Below, piece after piece: positions 43,522 through 55,612 of a stretch of 64,000 nt of DNA. How positions within the stretch are numbered: position 1 is the stretch's first letter; each line of letters starts with the position of its first letter. Location: positions 58,318,047 to 58,382,046 of the forward strand of contig OX123197.2 in assembly GCA_944739405.2 (NCBI GenBank), in the 5' to 3' direction. The translations under genes were made by a program, and so were the position numbers. Origin of the DNA: Euclidia mi (Eukaryota > Arthropoda > Insecta > Lepidoptera > Erebidae). The notes beneath the pieces were generated by a model, which worked only from the letters and a program-made list of their open reading frames with translations, did no database searches and was not told the origin of the DNA.

Positions 43522-44265
43522 TGACGATCACGTTTCTGATTACCGCAAATTGCTCAAGTGGCTCCCAATTCGCCTTCGACGGAATACTCACATTCTTTCT
43601 TTACTTTATAACATTCTTTTTAATCCTTCATCTCCGCCTTATTTAAAGGAACGTTTCAATTTTCTATGTGACATACATTTAAGATCGCTGAGGTCATCTG
43701 TGAATTTAATATTGGCAAGTCCAGTGCATTCCACTTCTTTTTATGACAAGTCATTCACGGAACAAGCCGTTCGCTTGTGGAATGCTTTGCCTGCATTTAT
43801 ATCCATAAAGCAGGCTCAAACGATAACTTCCTTTAAAAAGTTATGAAAAGACTACTAAATTTTATCTATTTAATCTTTTCTATCTATTGTCAAACTCATA
43901 CTTTGTACCATTTCCTACACCTTTATGTACCTATGTATTATATATTTTATAATTATTTATGTATGTTTATGTAGTATATTTTTCAGTATTTTATGTGTGT
44001 ATTTTAACACTATGAATGTAAAATATATAAGTTTTTTTTTATTGTGTTTACTGTAAATAAATTTGTAAAAATCATCAGTATCGCCAAACTGCCCTTTTTC
44101 CAGGCTCCTTGCTTTTCTAGTCCATCCAAAAGTTGCCTGGAAGATATTGCATATAAGTGATAAGGCCGCCATTTGTAGCTTAACTTTTATTTTACAAATA
44201 AGTATAGTAAATTGTATTACTTTGGTGTACAATAAAGATAATTTGTATTGTATTGTATTGTAATG
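43522..44265 (+). pseudogene. 3' fragment of the CR1/L2-type LINE found at 6205-10135
   Basis: The plus strand encodes LLKWLPIRLRRNTHILSLLY, NPSSPPYLKERFNFL, SFYDKSFTEQAVRLWNALPA and IKQAQTITSFKKL. It is closely similar to the C-terminus of the 6620-9550 protein but carries a six-base insertion (NALPAFISIKQ for NALPLSIKQ). The 3' UTR shares gataaggccgccatttgta and ends gtgtacaataaaga followed by ttgta repeats at 44240-44262. A 5'-truncated second copy in the opposite orientation. Confidence 0.85.
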
Positions 44266-45045
44266 AAGCAGGGGTGCAGGGGTAAATGTATAACATTTCT
44301 AATGTTTCAGAAAATTAAATTTAATTGCGTTATCAAACAACAGCCGAGCACATTTACGTTACTAAATAATTGAAAGCTTGAATGAACAAAACAGCTTTGT
44401 ATGAACTCCACACAATAATATAATAATTTTCAGTCTATAGTCTCTAAAGCCATTGTATTAATAAAATACGTTTGCCTATAGCAAACTGAGATGACAATCA
44501 AAATCTCTATCAGATCTACAGAACGACTCTCTAAAAACTCCATACGTAATACCACCCAGTCTTTTGTCACAGAAGCGATAGGTAGGTACATCAGCACATT
44601 ACACGGTGCGCTTGACACCGTACACAATACAGCCAAGTTGCTCCTTTTATCTCGTGTATATTTTTTATATTTCAAATTTACGACAGAAAATCAACAGCCA
44701 TTGTTTGTTGAGCGGCCACGTTGTTGCCAAGGCTCTTGTTTTAGATAAGTAAGCGCTGTCTTTTCAAACTTGTACAGGGAAAATTGTAAATAATACTGTT
44801 TGTAAAACAATATTTTTTACATTCATTTACGTGCTATTCAAGTTGACTTTTAGTGGGGGCTTATAACTGGTTAAGTGGTGCATCGCTTAAACCGAAAATT
44901 TTACATTAGTTTATTCGTTTCAGTTCATTATCAATTGTTTTAAATATTTATTTGTTTTGTTTGGGGCTTTCTGTCCAGTCCGTGTGCTACTGTATCACCT
45001 GTAGTCAGGTTCAGCTGCAGTGGCCATCATATTATAGTTATAGAG
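44266..45045. other. Unassigned stretch
   Basis: No protein domain or recognised repeat. An 85-codon plus-strand frame at 44491-44748 overlaps an opposing frame and has no known motif. Confidence 0.35.
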
Positions 45046-45049
45046 GAGA

Positions 45050-46521
45050 TTATGAGAAGTTCTATTCACATCCAGAGAATTTATAGAGATACAGTAACGG
45101 CACACACAAAAAGAGAGAATAAAACTGCACGTCTATAGAAACTTGAATCTGTCGGTATAAAAGGTAAACAGTTAGCACTGTTTACTGATTACCTCTCTGA
45201 CAGGTATCAATGTGTAAGAATAGGCAACAACATAAGTAATGATGTCCCTAACACTACATTTGGTGTACCCCAAGGAAGTATATTAGGAGCTACCCTGTTC
45301 TTGATATATATAAACGACCTTTGCAACCTAAAACTTCAAAATGTTGTCATTATGTCATATGCAGACGATACAGCACTTATTTTTACTGCAAAGTCGCTCG
45401 ATGAGGTATATGAACTGGCTCAACTTGGCTTCAACACCGTAAACACTTGGCTATTTAAAAATTTGTTGACCCTAAATACACATAAAACAAAGTACATTCA
45501 TTTTACAATGAAAAACAATAGCAGACACATCTCATCTAACAGTTTAGTGGCTCACAGCAAGCTTCATTCACATGCTGACACTGCATGCGCTTGCCCTACT
45601 TTAGAAAAAACTGATTATATTAAATATCTAGGAATTACGCTTGACACTAATCTTAGCTTCCGCAAACATATCGAATTATTGTGTAAAAGAGTGCGGAAAC
45701 TAATTTCCATATTTAAAAATATACGCGACGTTGTAAACTTAAAATTGTTAAAGCAGGTTTACACTGCACTATTTGAATCCATCATCTCATATTGTATAAC
45801 CGCATGGAGAGGGGCAGCTAAAACGATCCTACTGCTTTTAGAACGGGCTCAAAGAGCTATCTTAAAGGTAGCAACCCTTCGCCCTTTCATTTTTCCCACT
45901 TATGAGTTATATCAGTCCACCGGTGTTCTAACTGTGCGCCAATTATTTATTTATTCTACGCACCATACTAAAACAACACACCCTTTTTCCTTATACACCA
46001 ATCCCATCAGGCAAAAGACGGAAAGATCTAGTCTGCACCAAACCTCTAGGTAAACATGTTTACGTATACCTTTCCTATATAATAAATTAAATAAAACCTT
46101 AGATTTATATAGCATAAGTTATAAGCAATGTCATCTTGTTGTTACAAAACACCTAATGACAATGACCTACTCTGATACAGAGAATTTGCTTACTGTAATA
46201 AAATAGTGTGTAAGTATCTACGCTAAGTTATGTTAAAATATAGCCTTTATTATTATTATTTAAGATCTTTTTCCTGAAACACAGGTGTTAAAGCCTAGTT
46301 CAGGTAAACATTAAAATAGCTATAGGTATATACCAAATAAAATGTATAACCGTAATAAATAAAGTAACTACGCATCAATGTACCACAATTTAACAAAGGC
46401 ACTTATCGCATACATTATTCTGAATTATAAAATTTAATTATTTTCACTGTAATATTTTACTATGTAACATGTGTTGTTTATTTTATTGAATAAAGTCATT
46501 GTTATTATTAAAAAAAAAAAC
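45050..46521 (+). pseudogene. 5'-truncated Jockey-type LINE, RT and 3' UTR
   Basis: Sequence starts inside the RT palm: LESVGIKGKQLALFTDYLSD (about 45145), TFGVPQGSILGATLFLIYIN (45248), SYADDTALIFTAKS (45355, catalytic YADD intact), KYLGITLDTNLSFRKHI and the tail ELYQSTGVLTVRQLFIYSTH (about 45910). The continuous frame is 45301-46053. The 3' UTR runs to attgaataaagtcattgtta and a short poly(A) at 46510-46521. Amino-terminal domains are absent. A very short second copy of its end lies at 4325-4425. Confidence 0.82.
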
Positions 46522-46786
46522 CTTATAAAGATCATATTTTGGTATGCGAACTGGCACTTTAATATTCAAGAAACATTTTTCAATTTTAAATCCAGAGCAT
46601 AACAATTGAATAACGATGTCATTCTTCAATATAGTTTCTTTGAACATATTTCTTAAATTTAACGTTATCTGCATTTGACATTCGTTAGAAATAAAAGATA
46701 AGTACCTTTTTAAAAAGGCTTTGCCCGCGTTAGATTTTAAACTTAAAATTTCATTGAAATAGGCACTTTAAAATTATTTTAAGAAG
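46522..46786. other. Unassigned stretch
   Basis: AT-rich with no recognisable repeat or frame, between the LINE tail and the dispersed repeat. Confidence 0.3.
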
Positions 46787-48010
46787 AAAAAATCGGTCTA
46801 GTGCGAGTTGAACTCGCGCACCGAGAGTTCCATACAAACCTGTAGGTATATATCATTATTTAAAAAAATATGTGATGTAACTAAAAATTTAGGGTTTTCA
46901 AAATTTTTCCTATGTGCTATAAAACGTTGCTTTATGCCAAATTTGATGTAACTAAGATTTTATGGTTTTCGCAATTTTTCCTTCATCTGTGCTATATGAG
47001 TTTGCTTCGTGCCAAATTTCAAGATTCTGAGTTCACGGGAAGTACCCTGTAGGTTCCCGTAGTAATTATAATAATAAATTGCTGTTTCTGTTGATTGCGT
47101 TGACATAGAAGTTTGATTTTATTACAGCTTAACGGTGTTATAGACCTAAGTATTTGATACGATCTTCAATATAATAATCCTAAGCGTTCATTAGGAACTT
47201 TAAAATTTTAAAAGTGTTTTTATTATAATTATGATGTAACAAAAAAAATAAATTTATGGAAATTTTTCCTTAATCTGTGCTATAAGAAGTGGCCTTGTAA
47301 CAAATTTCAAGATTCTTAGTTCATGGGAAAGTACCCTGCAGGTTGTGATTCCTTTGTGAGTTTTGAAAATTTGCGAGAATTTGCGGCGTAAACAGCTGTA
47401 TCAAAAGATACAGCTGTTCACGCCGAACTGTGTTAGTTTACGGGAAGTACCCTGTAGGTTTTGATTTCCTTGCCAGTAGTTGCGAGTTTGAAAATATACT
47501 AAAATTGCTTTTTCTATTGATTGCGTTTTCTTAGAAGTTTGATTTTGTTACAGCTTAAAGGTATAATAGACACAAATATTTGATATGAATTTAAATTTAA
47601 TAACTTTACACGTTCATGAGGAAAGGGGTAGTAACTTATAATTAATACAAATATTTTTTTATATGATGTAACTAAAAATTTACGGTTTTCGCAATTTTTC
47701 CGTTATGCATGCTATAAGACATTGCTTCGTACCAAATTGTAAGATTCTGAGTTCACGGGAAGTACCCTATAGGTTTTGAGTTTCGAATGTTTGCGGAAAT
47801 TTGCAGCACAAACGGCTGTATTTTTTTATTGGGTTGGCTTAGAAGTTAGATTTTTTCACAGCTTCAAGGGACAATAGATTTGACTATTTGATATAAATTT
47901 CAGTTTGATACCTACACGCGTTTCTGAGAAAAGGGGTCTTGACCGACGGACGGACAACAAAGTGATCCTATAAGGGTTCCGTTTTTTCATTTCGAGGTAG
48001 GAACCCTAAA
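46787..48010 (-). mobile_element. Dispersed repeat with internal tandem duplications
   Basis: The left end (aaaaaatcggtctagtgcga, gttgaactcgcgcacc) and right end (gaccgacggacggacaac, agtgatcctataagggttcc) are the reverse of the ends seen at 3550-4135. The interior repeats a roughly 270-430-bp module three to four times. Each copy carries gatgtaac, aatttttcc, caaatt, ttcacgggaagtaccct and ttgattgcgtt-like words (about 46870, 46945, 47230, 47660). No protein is encoded. Expansion of an internal module is likely. Confidence 0.65.
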
Positions 48011-48239
48011 AATTAGATTAACCTCTATTCGTCTTTATAAATGATTAACCTTAAGTCAGCTACATAACTCTATAAACATTTTCGTTATTTTGAATTGTTT
48101 ATCGTCCCAACAAATTTTTATTCTCAGTGTTTTATATGATTTTTAGAATTTAAATCATAATTTATAAATTAATAATAATAATCGTGGAGTTTTAATTTAT
48201 AAAGGATTTTTAGTTGCGTAGCGACATAACTTAAAAAGA

Positions 48240-48460
48240 ATATCTGTCTATATAAAATCCTTGCGTTACTGACTGACTGACAGACACGCGACAGCCAAAA
48301 CTATAAGGCGCAGGAAGCTGAAATTTGGCATGTATGTTCCTTGGGGATCGTAGGGGTGCACTAAGAAGGGATTTCCTGAAATTCCTACGGGAACGGGCAG
48401 AATCAGTTAAATAAAAAAAATGTGCGAGCCTAGCTGCGTGCGTCCTCTAGTAATAATATA
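48240..48460 (+). repeat. Dispersed repeat fragment
   Basis: ctgtctatataaaatccttg, gactgactgacagacacgcg and ggaagctgaaatttggcatg form a phrase I recall from many insect repeats, often Helitron-like or other non-autonomous elements. No ends can be placed. Confidence 0.4.
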
Positions 48461-48639
48461 AAGTTCTTTGAATAGCACTTTGTTATAGTTATATAGCACC
48501 TATATTGTAAATCTACACAGGCTTCGTATAGACAGATGTGTAATTTATCTTTTAGATATTATTCGTAATACATAAATTATTTTAGGCACCTTGATCTTTC
48601 AGGACAAAGTGTTTTTGCATCAAAACTGGCGTTATGTAG

Positions 48640-48870
48640 CACTGTATAGGACTGGTCATTCGAGACGTACCGGATAAAGTAAAAAAATCTTTGGCAGACC
48701 ACCTCACATTTTTCACCATTTGGATGGTTCATCGTTTGTTTTGTCATTTACAACAGATCAATACCATGCTTCGGAAAGCACGTAAAGCTGTCGGTCCTGG
48801 ATTTGTTTCAGAACAAGAATCGTTATGTCATGACGGAGACCTTTTGGCGATTTAAATGCCTACATTTGAC
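48640..48870 (+). repeat. Head-less SINE fragment
   Basis: ccatgcttcggaaagcacgt followed by aaagctgtcggtcctgg matches the SINE body motif seen at 49530-49560 (cctcggaaagcacgttaagc). No tRNA head or duplication is visible. Confidence 0.5.
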
Positions 48871-49359
48871 CACGCACTCACAAGGAAAAGAAACAAACCA
48901 GTTTTGTTGCTGTTCGTGGTAGGTAACACATTTGCCTACATGATAAGTACTTGCTCACTCTTTCGTGACTCACCAGTTTTTGCGTCAGCAGTTTAGTTTA
49001 GAAAGTTTTGAGCCTTGCAATGACGTGTAAGATGGAATACAGTACCTAAAGGTACGCATTAAGCAGAGGGCCTTGAGTTCTAAGCCACGCACGGCACGTA
49101 CCAATATCTTTACGAAGTTATGTTCGTATTATATTTTCAATTATTTTCATTTGCTAAACGGCGATGGAGAATTTAGGGAGGCACTCTGCATACCTGACAG
49201 TTCCAGGTAATGATCTTGAAAGACCTGCTAAATCTACTATCACTTGGGCAGCGCATTGGACTAGGGCGTAATCCTACTTCATCTATCTCTTAGAGAACAG
49301 TTTATATATACCGAGTAGATGATGATGCATCAAGTTTTCATGGTTCCATCTGTATAGTT
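48871..49359. other. Unassigned stretch
   Basis: No coding frame with a known domain and no recognised repeat. Confidence 0.3.
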
Positions 49360-49370
49360 ATTAATACGAA

Positions 49371-49718
49371 TGACTGCCTCTGTGGTCCCACCGTATAAGC
49401 GACTGCGCATCATGAGGTCTTGGGTTCTATTCATTGCAATTCGCACAAAAAGTGACATTGGATTTTTTTTAAGAATTATTCAATAGAAGTTCAGGAAGCC
49501 AGGGAGTTGGCGGTGTCTCATCCCCGTCCCTCGGAAAGCACGTTAAGCCTTTGTTCCCGCGCCCCATATCTTTCCGGTCGTGTTTGATGTACCGTCCCAT
49601 CGGACTATGAGGGTGATGGAATATAGAGTGCACTTGTGTTTACGCAGTATACTAATGTCCCGCGGAGTTGGCTAGTCTCCTATGAGACTGGCCGTGTGCG
49701 AAATGCTGTCTAGAGGAC
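49371..49718 (+). mobile_element. tRNA-derived SINE with an 11-bp target duplication
   Basis: attaatacgaa (49360-49370) and attgatacgaa (49719-49729) differ by one base and bracket a 348-bp unit. Its head has tggtcccaccgtataagcg (A-box region) and cttgggttctattc (B-box). Body words cctcggaaagcacgttaagc, gatgtaccgtcccatcggac and gtcccgcggagttggctagt follow. It is complete and in the plus orientation. Confidence 0.78.
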
Positions 49719-49994
49719 ATTGATACGAACTCTATAAAAATGATCGCCACCCACACCTTTCAGATCAAAAGCCATTTATTTTCGGAGCTATAAAAATAAA
49801 AATTGTTTCACTTATAATTATGCTTAAAATGTCTCATAAAGTAAACTTATCAGTCCAATTTATTTGCTTTCACTAATTATATTTTTATGGAAAAGTTTAT
49901 TCAACATGCGAGTAATGAAAAATGACTTTGATTCCGATTTTAATGTCCTCAGAGTTTATTTGAAAGTTCGGTTGAATTGGTCATGAAATTGATG

Positions 49995-50110
49995 TAAACA
50001 AACTCTCCAATTTGTGTGAGCGAGTGATGTGATGGGTGGCAAGGCAACGCCATCGTTGTGGGTTCTATTCCTACGCCAAATAACTCTTTGTGTTCGCCAC
50101 ATCCTTTTTT
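49995..50110 (+). repeat. tRNA-like SINE head fragment
   Basis: gagcgagtgatgtgatgggt then caacgccatcgttgtgggtt and ctattcctacgcc carry A- and B-box-like words in SINE spacing. The body that follows is not recognised, so this is a truncated or different SINE. Confidence 0.4.
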
Positions 50111-50822
50111 TTTACAAAGATCATAGTCATTGGTTTCATTGAGCTATTAAAAAGCATTACTAAATTGACAGAGAGATATAGAAAGAGTGAGAGAGCAATT
50201 ACACTGTGTGACGTAACTATTTTATCTATCTAATAATCGGCCGCTGTGAAATACAAATGATCGTTCTATTAAAAAAATTTGTTGCCGTCTGCCAACCATT
50301 TTCACATAGATCTAAACCTATTGAGCTCATATATATATATATATATTTAATTAAACCTCAGAAGCAGACTAGTTCAAATTAATTTGCAATGAAAACTTTA
50401 TTCTACTATTTAATTTAGCTACAAACCTAGTGCTTCAGTCAATTTAAAAGTTATTTGTTGCTAAAATAAACTTGCGATTCGTTTGCGGTGGAATTTCATG
50501 TTGTAATGAGGGCAAGCGGTTTTTACTGGCACAAATGTAGTTTAAAACTATCGTATTGCTTTCGCAGCGTTGAATCCAACCGTTTTTGGTGAAATCGCAT
50601 GTTTAGTGTTTCTAGTTGTAGCATAGTTTTCAACGCCCAAAATTGCCCCTGCATCGTGAATGTCGCGCAGTATGTAAATGTAGAATTATTTAGTAATTAA
50701 TCTGTTAAGTCGATTATATGCATTGTGACCCAAGTGAATTTGACTTTGAAAAGACTTTGAAAGACTAAATATATTGCCTCTACCTGGTATGTACATTTTT
50801 TTAAATATGTGTCTTCGTTAAA
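50111..50822. other. Unassigned stretch with a short AT tract
   Basis: An alternating AT run of about 16 bases lies at 50330-50346. Otherwise AT-rich with no gene. Confidence 0.35.
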
Positions 50823-50824
50823 AC

Positions 50825-51305
50825 TCACCCAGATCTTTTCAAAAAAGCTAAAGATGTATTTCCAAGAAACACAAGGCGTGGAGAAAGACTTGTTTCAGAA
50901 ATGACTCCTAGAACTCCCATGTTTCAAAAGTGTTGCTATTATATGTGTATAAAAATATTTAATAACGTACCAAGCTATGTTCAGGATCTGTCACTGCCAA
51001 TATTTAAAAGAAAATTGAAACAAATGTATACATATACGATATAAATGAATGGTAACACAATTTTTCTTAATTTATTCATGGATAGTATTGTTGTGTTTGA
51101 TCAATTTTCTTTCTTTAATCAATAATCATTATAATTAACATGACTACATTTTTTTTCTATAACTTTATGCCTACTAATAACAGTACAATTTGCACGCCTG
51201 ATCAGGTAAAACAAGGCCAAATGAACAATGTATTAATTTTTAAGATCTTATTGTTGATTGATGATGATGACTGATGTTGTTTGATGCAAATAAATGATTT
51301 ATTTA
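50825..51305 (+). pseudogene. LINE reverse transcriptase C-terminal fragment
   Basis: The plus strand reads HPDLFKKAKDVFPRNTRRGE, then FQKCCYYMCIKIFNNVPSYV and FKRKLKQMYTYTI with a stop. This is the IF-N-VP and final-helix tail common to Jockey/CR1-group LINEs. About 250 bp of 3' UTR follows to aaataaatgatttatttatt near 51290-51310. All upstream domains are gone. Confidence 0.7.
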
Positions 51306-51309
51306 TTTG

Positions 51310-52700
51310 ACTTATTATTCCTCAATGTTGAGTGTTGAATGTACAAAAGATGAAACATCACACCGATCATTGACAAATATGATGCGAGCTTTGTAGGTGA
51401 CTGTTTGACTGTATGTTCGTATGAAGCTTTCACTATAACTGTTGCCACCTATCGGGCCATGGCGAAAACGTTATCACTGGCATCTAACGGTCACGGACGG
51501 AACCACAAAGACAAGAAACGATTTAAGGAAACAAAGTTCCTGTATTGCGCTTTTACAAGTTTCTTACACGATGACTATATTATACAAATTCTTAGGAGCC
51601 ACCGTCTGGCCGTAGTCTACCAGGCACAATCACCAAGTCTGGTCAGAGGATCCTTTTTCTAGTTGGAATACACACCTCGTACCTGTATGAATGCTTCCCA
51701 GTCAGGTTTTCTAGTACCATTTTGTTTCTACTATATGCACTTTATTCCAAAGCTGACTTCACGCCTGGTCACGAACGTAGGTATAAACTAACACATTACA
51801 TTATGAAAACAATATAATAACAGTTCACATGCCAACATTAAACTCCATTATCCAGCGAAGCAAATCCATCCACAATATTAACCTGATTCCGAAGTGAAAT
51901 CCACCGCCTAATCTTACAACTATTCTATTACGTCACTCGATCTCGCATCCAGGAGGATTATCGCGGCACTAATCCCGGGATTTTTCCCGGGTTATTCCCG
52001 GGCTGGGAAGAAACTGCGGAGATTTATTAGAATAGGGGGCAGGATGTGCTGATACGTAATTTATGAGCCGAATACTGTAGCTAGCGGTTTTCTTTAATGA
52101 TAAGAACCTTTAGTCTACTGTTTAATAGTTGGCGTGATCATTGGTAGTGTGCAAGGGTTAAGACTTCTTGATGTTTAGTCTGTATTGAGTAAGTTACTTT
52201 ACAATGGCTAGTGATGTGATTCACGTTGGATGATATTTTGATATCGATATTTTTTATTTAAGGATCGATTTTGGGACCAATGCAAATCAATTCGTCTAAC
52301 TCTAGTAATGAGGTTCCGAAATTAATGTGCTTTAAATCCTCTTGTACCTATTGGACTTATTACAACGCGGGTGAGCATTAAATGCAGCATAAGTTTGTTC
52401 TTCTTTTTGTCGTTTCAATAGCAATTAAATAGTGTGCGACCAAATAATCTGCCACAGCTAGGGCGTTCTTTGTAGCCCCGTACAGCTCGACCAAGTTAAT
52501 CAAAATAGTTTATAAATTTCCCAATCGGTCCAAGAGTTTTAAATTTATTTGTTACAAACACACCAAAATGCAAATCTTTGTGAACACCAGCAGTCCTAGT
52601 GCCCTAAATTTATTTTACCCCCTTAGAGGGTGTATATTCGAGTCTATATCGAGTTTTATATCGAGACAAAAATAACATGTATGAGGTAAGTTTAATGTAA
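51310..52700. other. Unassigned stretch
   Basis: No recognisable gene. An 85-codon plus-strand frame at 51405-51662 has no domain. A GC-rich palindromic cluster with three cccggg sites, one of them cccgggatttttcccggg, occurs at 51977-52001. Confidence 0.35.
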
Positions 52701-52712
52701 TTATGATGATCT

Positions 52713-53028
52713 ACATCATCAGCCCTGTATATATACTGGTCCACTGCTGGGCACGGACCTCTTCTCTCTATGAGAAGGGTAAGGCCATAGTCCACCACGC
52801 TGGCCAAGTGAGGGTTGACAGACTTCATATGTCTTTCGGGAACATTATGGAGAACTGTCAGACATGCAGGTTTCCTCACAATGATTTCCTTCACCAGTAA
52901 GCAGGCAGGATAATTAACAATTTAATATGCATATAACTTCGAAAAGTCATGGTGCGCGCCGTGTATTCGAACCCAAGATCCTCTGCGTAGCAGTTCGTCG
53001 GTCTCTCCAGTCGGCTATCGCTGCTTGT
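52713..53028 (-). mobile_element. SINE-B with a 12-bp target duplication
   Basis: ttatgatgatct (52701-52712) and ttatgatggtct (53029-53040) bracket 316 bp. On the minus strand the tRNA-like head starts gcagcgatagccgactggag and has a B-box gggttcgaatacacg. The distal body has ccaccacgctggccaagtg on the top strand, shared with the fragments at 2323 and 35098. This copy joins the head and that distal body in one element. Confidence 0.8.
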
Positions 53029-53040
53029 TTATGATGGTCT

Positions 53041-54352
53041 AGCCTAGATTAAATTATAATAATGTACAATTACTAAGATCGTTTGTGAGTACTTAATATT
53101 ACCTTAATTATGTATAATTCTAGTAAATTTCTTGAGCTATGAATACGAAGCTATGAATAGGAAATACAGTACATGTTCCACATATAATGGTACGTAGATT
53201 CTAGGAAGATGACCATCACGTTTCAGTGGCCTTTTGACATAATACGTGGCGGCACTGAAAATCAGTACTGTGATTGGAACTATGGCGTCCATCGCAGTGT
53301 TTGCTGAGTGTCAGCCCAAATTGCGGCACGTGGTGTATAATACTCATGCGATTATTATTGTCTGAGTTAATTGTATTTGCAAACGTTATAATTATTAATT
53401 GTTCAGTCTCTGGTGCGGATAGATATAGATACAGATACACGTGGCGAGTCACGTGGTGACACGTAGCACATAAATGTCAGATATCAGCTAACTCAACTTC
53501 GTTTGTGACAATTATTGACAAGACCAAGACAAGACATGCCAAGTGTCATTATGGCAACAAGCTGCCAAATAGAGTCTTAGTCTTTTGAGTTAGTGTATAT
53601 TGACTTCGCCACAATGTGTTTTTAATATGGTTCTTTTTTGTTATTTAGAATTAGTAAAATTAAGGAGTACTGTACAGCGTGCTTGCAATAAAGATATATT
53701 TTCTTTTTTTCTTTTCTACTAGTTACAAATCCACGGAACCACTACTCTATAGACAGCTAGTATCCAAAATTCATCTGAAAGTTATAACACACACAAACCG
53801 AGTAATATCAGAACACCAGCGTCTTGATTGCGACGACAGCACGTCTCAAGCAAACGATTGCCTCAAAGCGATCGTGTTTGAGAACCCACTGATACCAAAT
53901 AATATATGCATACATTCTATTGAGGTGCACTGAGAAATCCTCTACAAAGGATTAATACCGTAATACTGCTTTCAAGACGTCTCACGCGGTACCTACACAT
54001 CAATCTCATACATAACTCACCAGTATAGTTTGAACTGCGATAGCGGATTTGTCGTTCAAAGACAGATCAGCGTAAATTGGTCATGTACAGCTTGATGTGT
54101 GGTCATGTGGAGCTTCTTAGTGCGCGGTAGAAGCAATTAGTGTATATAGTGACGTCATGTATTGGATGTCTTATTGTAGCTGACTGATTGAAGTTGAAAT
54201 TATAATTTTTTTACAACACTCTATAAACGGACTAGAAATATTCAGATTCAAAGCAGCAATGTTTATATCGCACCAATTGTTCACCCTTGATTAATAATGT
54301 AACATTGACCGGCTTCTACTTCTAACAAACTTTCAGCTTCTACAGATTTTTT
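53041..54352. other. Unassigned stretch
   Basis: No gene or named repeat. Opposing short frames around 53216-53459 overlap on both strands and have no domains. Confidence 0.35.
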
Positions 54353-54405
54353 TGGGTTATTCTCTTAGGTCCCCGATCCCCGAGGCACCCGTACCGGAGG
54401 GCCCT

Positions 54406-54797
54406 TTTCTTTTTTTTTCTATTTTTGGTGTCGGGTTGGAAAATTCTCATGGAGTCCCTTCGCCCTGGGGGGAAGGACGAAGGGGACGGTCAGACTCTTA
54501 CTGACTACAAACCAACCCGTGCTCCTCATGTACCCATGTGTCGGAGGATAGGGTTTCACCGAAGCATTCCTCGCTACCCTCCAACGGGTATTGGCCCGCC
54601 AGATGGTCAGGCGGGCCCCGAACGAAACCCCCTTGGCGGCAGATAAAGGTGTTGGGCTCCGCCGCCAAAACACCCAGCGGCCGCAGAGGATAGGGAGGAC
54701 GGCAACGCAACACCGCATTTCCTCTTCCTCTGCGGCCTCACCGCGATGCATCGAATGGTGCGCCCACCGCGGGTGACAAGGTGGAGATCCCGCGGGG
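54406..54797 (-). mobile_element. 5'-truncated LINE 3' end with poly(A) and 15-bp target duplication
   Basis: gtaccggagggccct at 54391-54405 and 54798-54812 is an exact duplication. Between them the minus strand ends ccaacccgacaccaaaaata and a poly(A)-rich tail (the T run at 54408-54419 on the top strand). GC-rich 3' UTR-like sequence precedes it. From memory, lepidopteran R1-group LINE 3' UTRs end in cccgacacc plus poly(A). The insertion lies in the inner part of the left TIR. Open frames in this stretch are not protein-like. Confidence 0.75.
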
Positions 54798-55204
54798 GTA
54801 CCGGAGGGCCCTGATTTATTTATGTCTTGGTAAACTCAATTAAAAGTCAATTTAACTTGAAAGTATTATCGACAGCAACATATCGTTTATAAAATATTAT
54901 CAGTTACTAAAAATAAATACTTAATTATAGAATAATTAAAGAATGCAAAGTAGAGTTTCTTATGGCGATCACAGGTTTTAATAATTGTCACAAGCACTTC
55001 TTTTTCAATACACAAAAATCAAAATGTGTAGACTAAATGGAAAATGTATATAAGTTAAAAACATGCAAAATTGGACTTCGAAAATCAACTATAAAAATAA
55101 TCAACATTAGTATCAACTTATAATAATATAGTAATAGCAAAGTTTAAAAAAATATTATTAATTACATCTAATCTGAAAAATGTCGCTGTCGTAAATTGTA
55201 GAAT

Positions 55205-55280
55205 ATATGACTTATCATCCCGCCTTTTATCCCCGAAGGGGTAGGCAGAGGTGTATTACACACCCACACTTCGCCGCTTA
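55205..55280 (-). repeat. SINE-A 3' fragment
   Basis: atcccgccttttatccccga, aggggtaggcagaggtgtat and cacacccacacttcgcc are the reverse of the closing part of SINE-A at 1030-1085, and closer than that copy to the RTE 3' end (see findings). Confidence 0.6.
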
Positions 55281-55612
55281 TATATATTTGATAATATTGT
55301 AATATTTACATATGTAATATTCTTTCTGTTCTTATAATATCCTATACTATTTTTAAAATTTTATTCAAACTGTATTAACCGCAATTGAACCTATGATTTG
55401 GTGTTGTACAAACTTTTAAATTAAATAATTTCATCTTATGTATTTCAAACTTATATATTATGCACTTTTTATGACGACGGTACAAGTCGAAAATAATAGA
55501 AAATAAACAAGAAAAATATAATCAAATTCAGGGCTCCGTTATATCTTATAATCGTTTTCGGGGCTCCCCGGAACGTGTGCCTCGGGGATCGCGGCTCTAA
55601 GAAAATAACCCA

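Larger units (their letters stand above)
54353..55612. mobile_element. TIR element with about 50-bp inverted ends
   Basis: Left tgggttattctcttag, cccgatccccgaggcac, taccggagggccc pairs with right gggctccccggaacgtg, tgcctcggggatcgcg, ctaagaaaataaccca at roughly 85%. The interior carries a LINE 3' fragment (54406-54797) and an old SINE fragment (55205-55275). No transposase is found, so it is non-autonomous. Flanking T-rich bases make the target duplication ambiguous. Confidence 0.75.

Noticed and set aside
51405..51662. An 85-codon frame after a LINE fragment
   Set aside because: No domain, no repeat partner and ordinary composition; probably chance.
54425..54776. Overlapping short proteins on both strands at 54.4-54.8 kb
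   Set aside because: The stretch is a LINE 3' fragment with a poly(A) tail and exact target duplication; frames in GC-rich UTR sequence are expected by chance.
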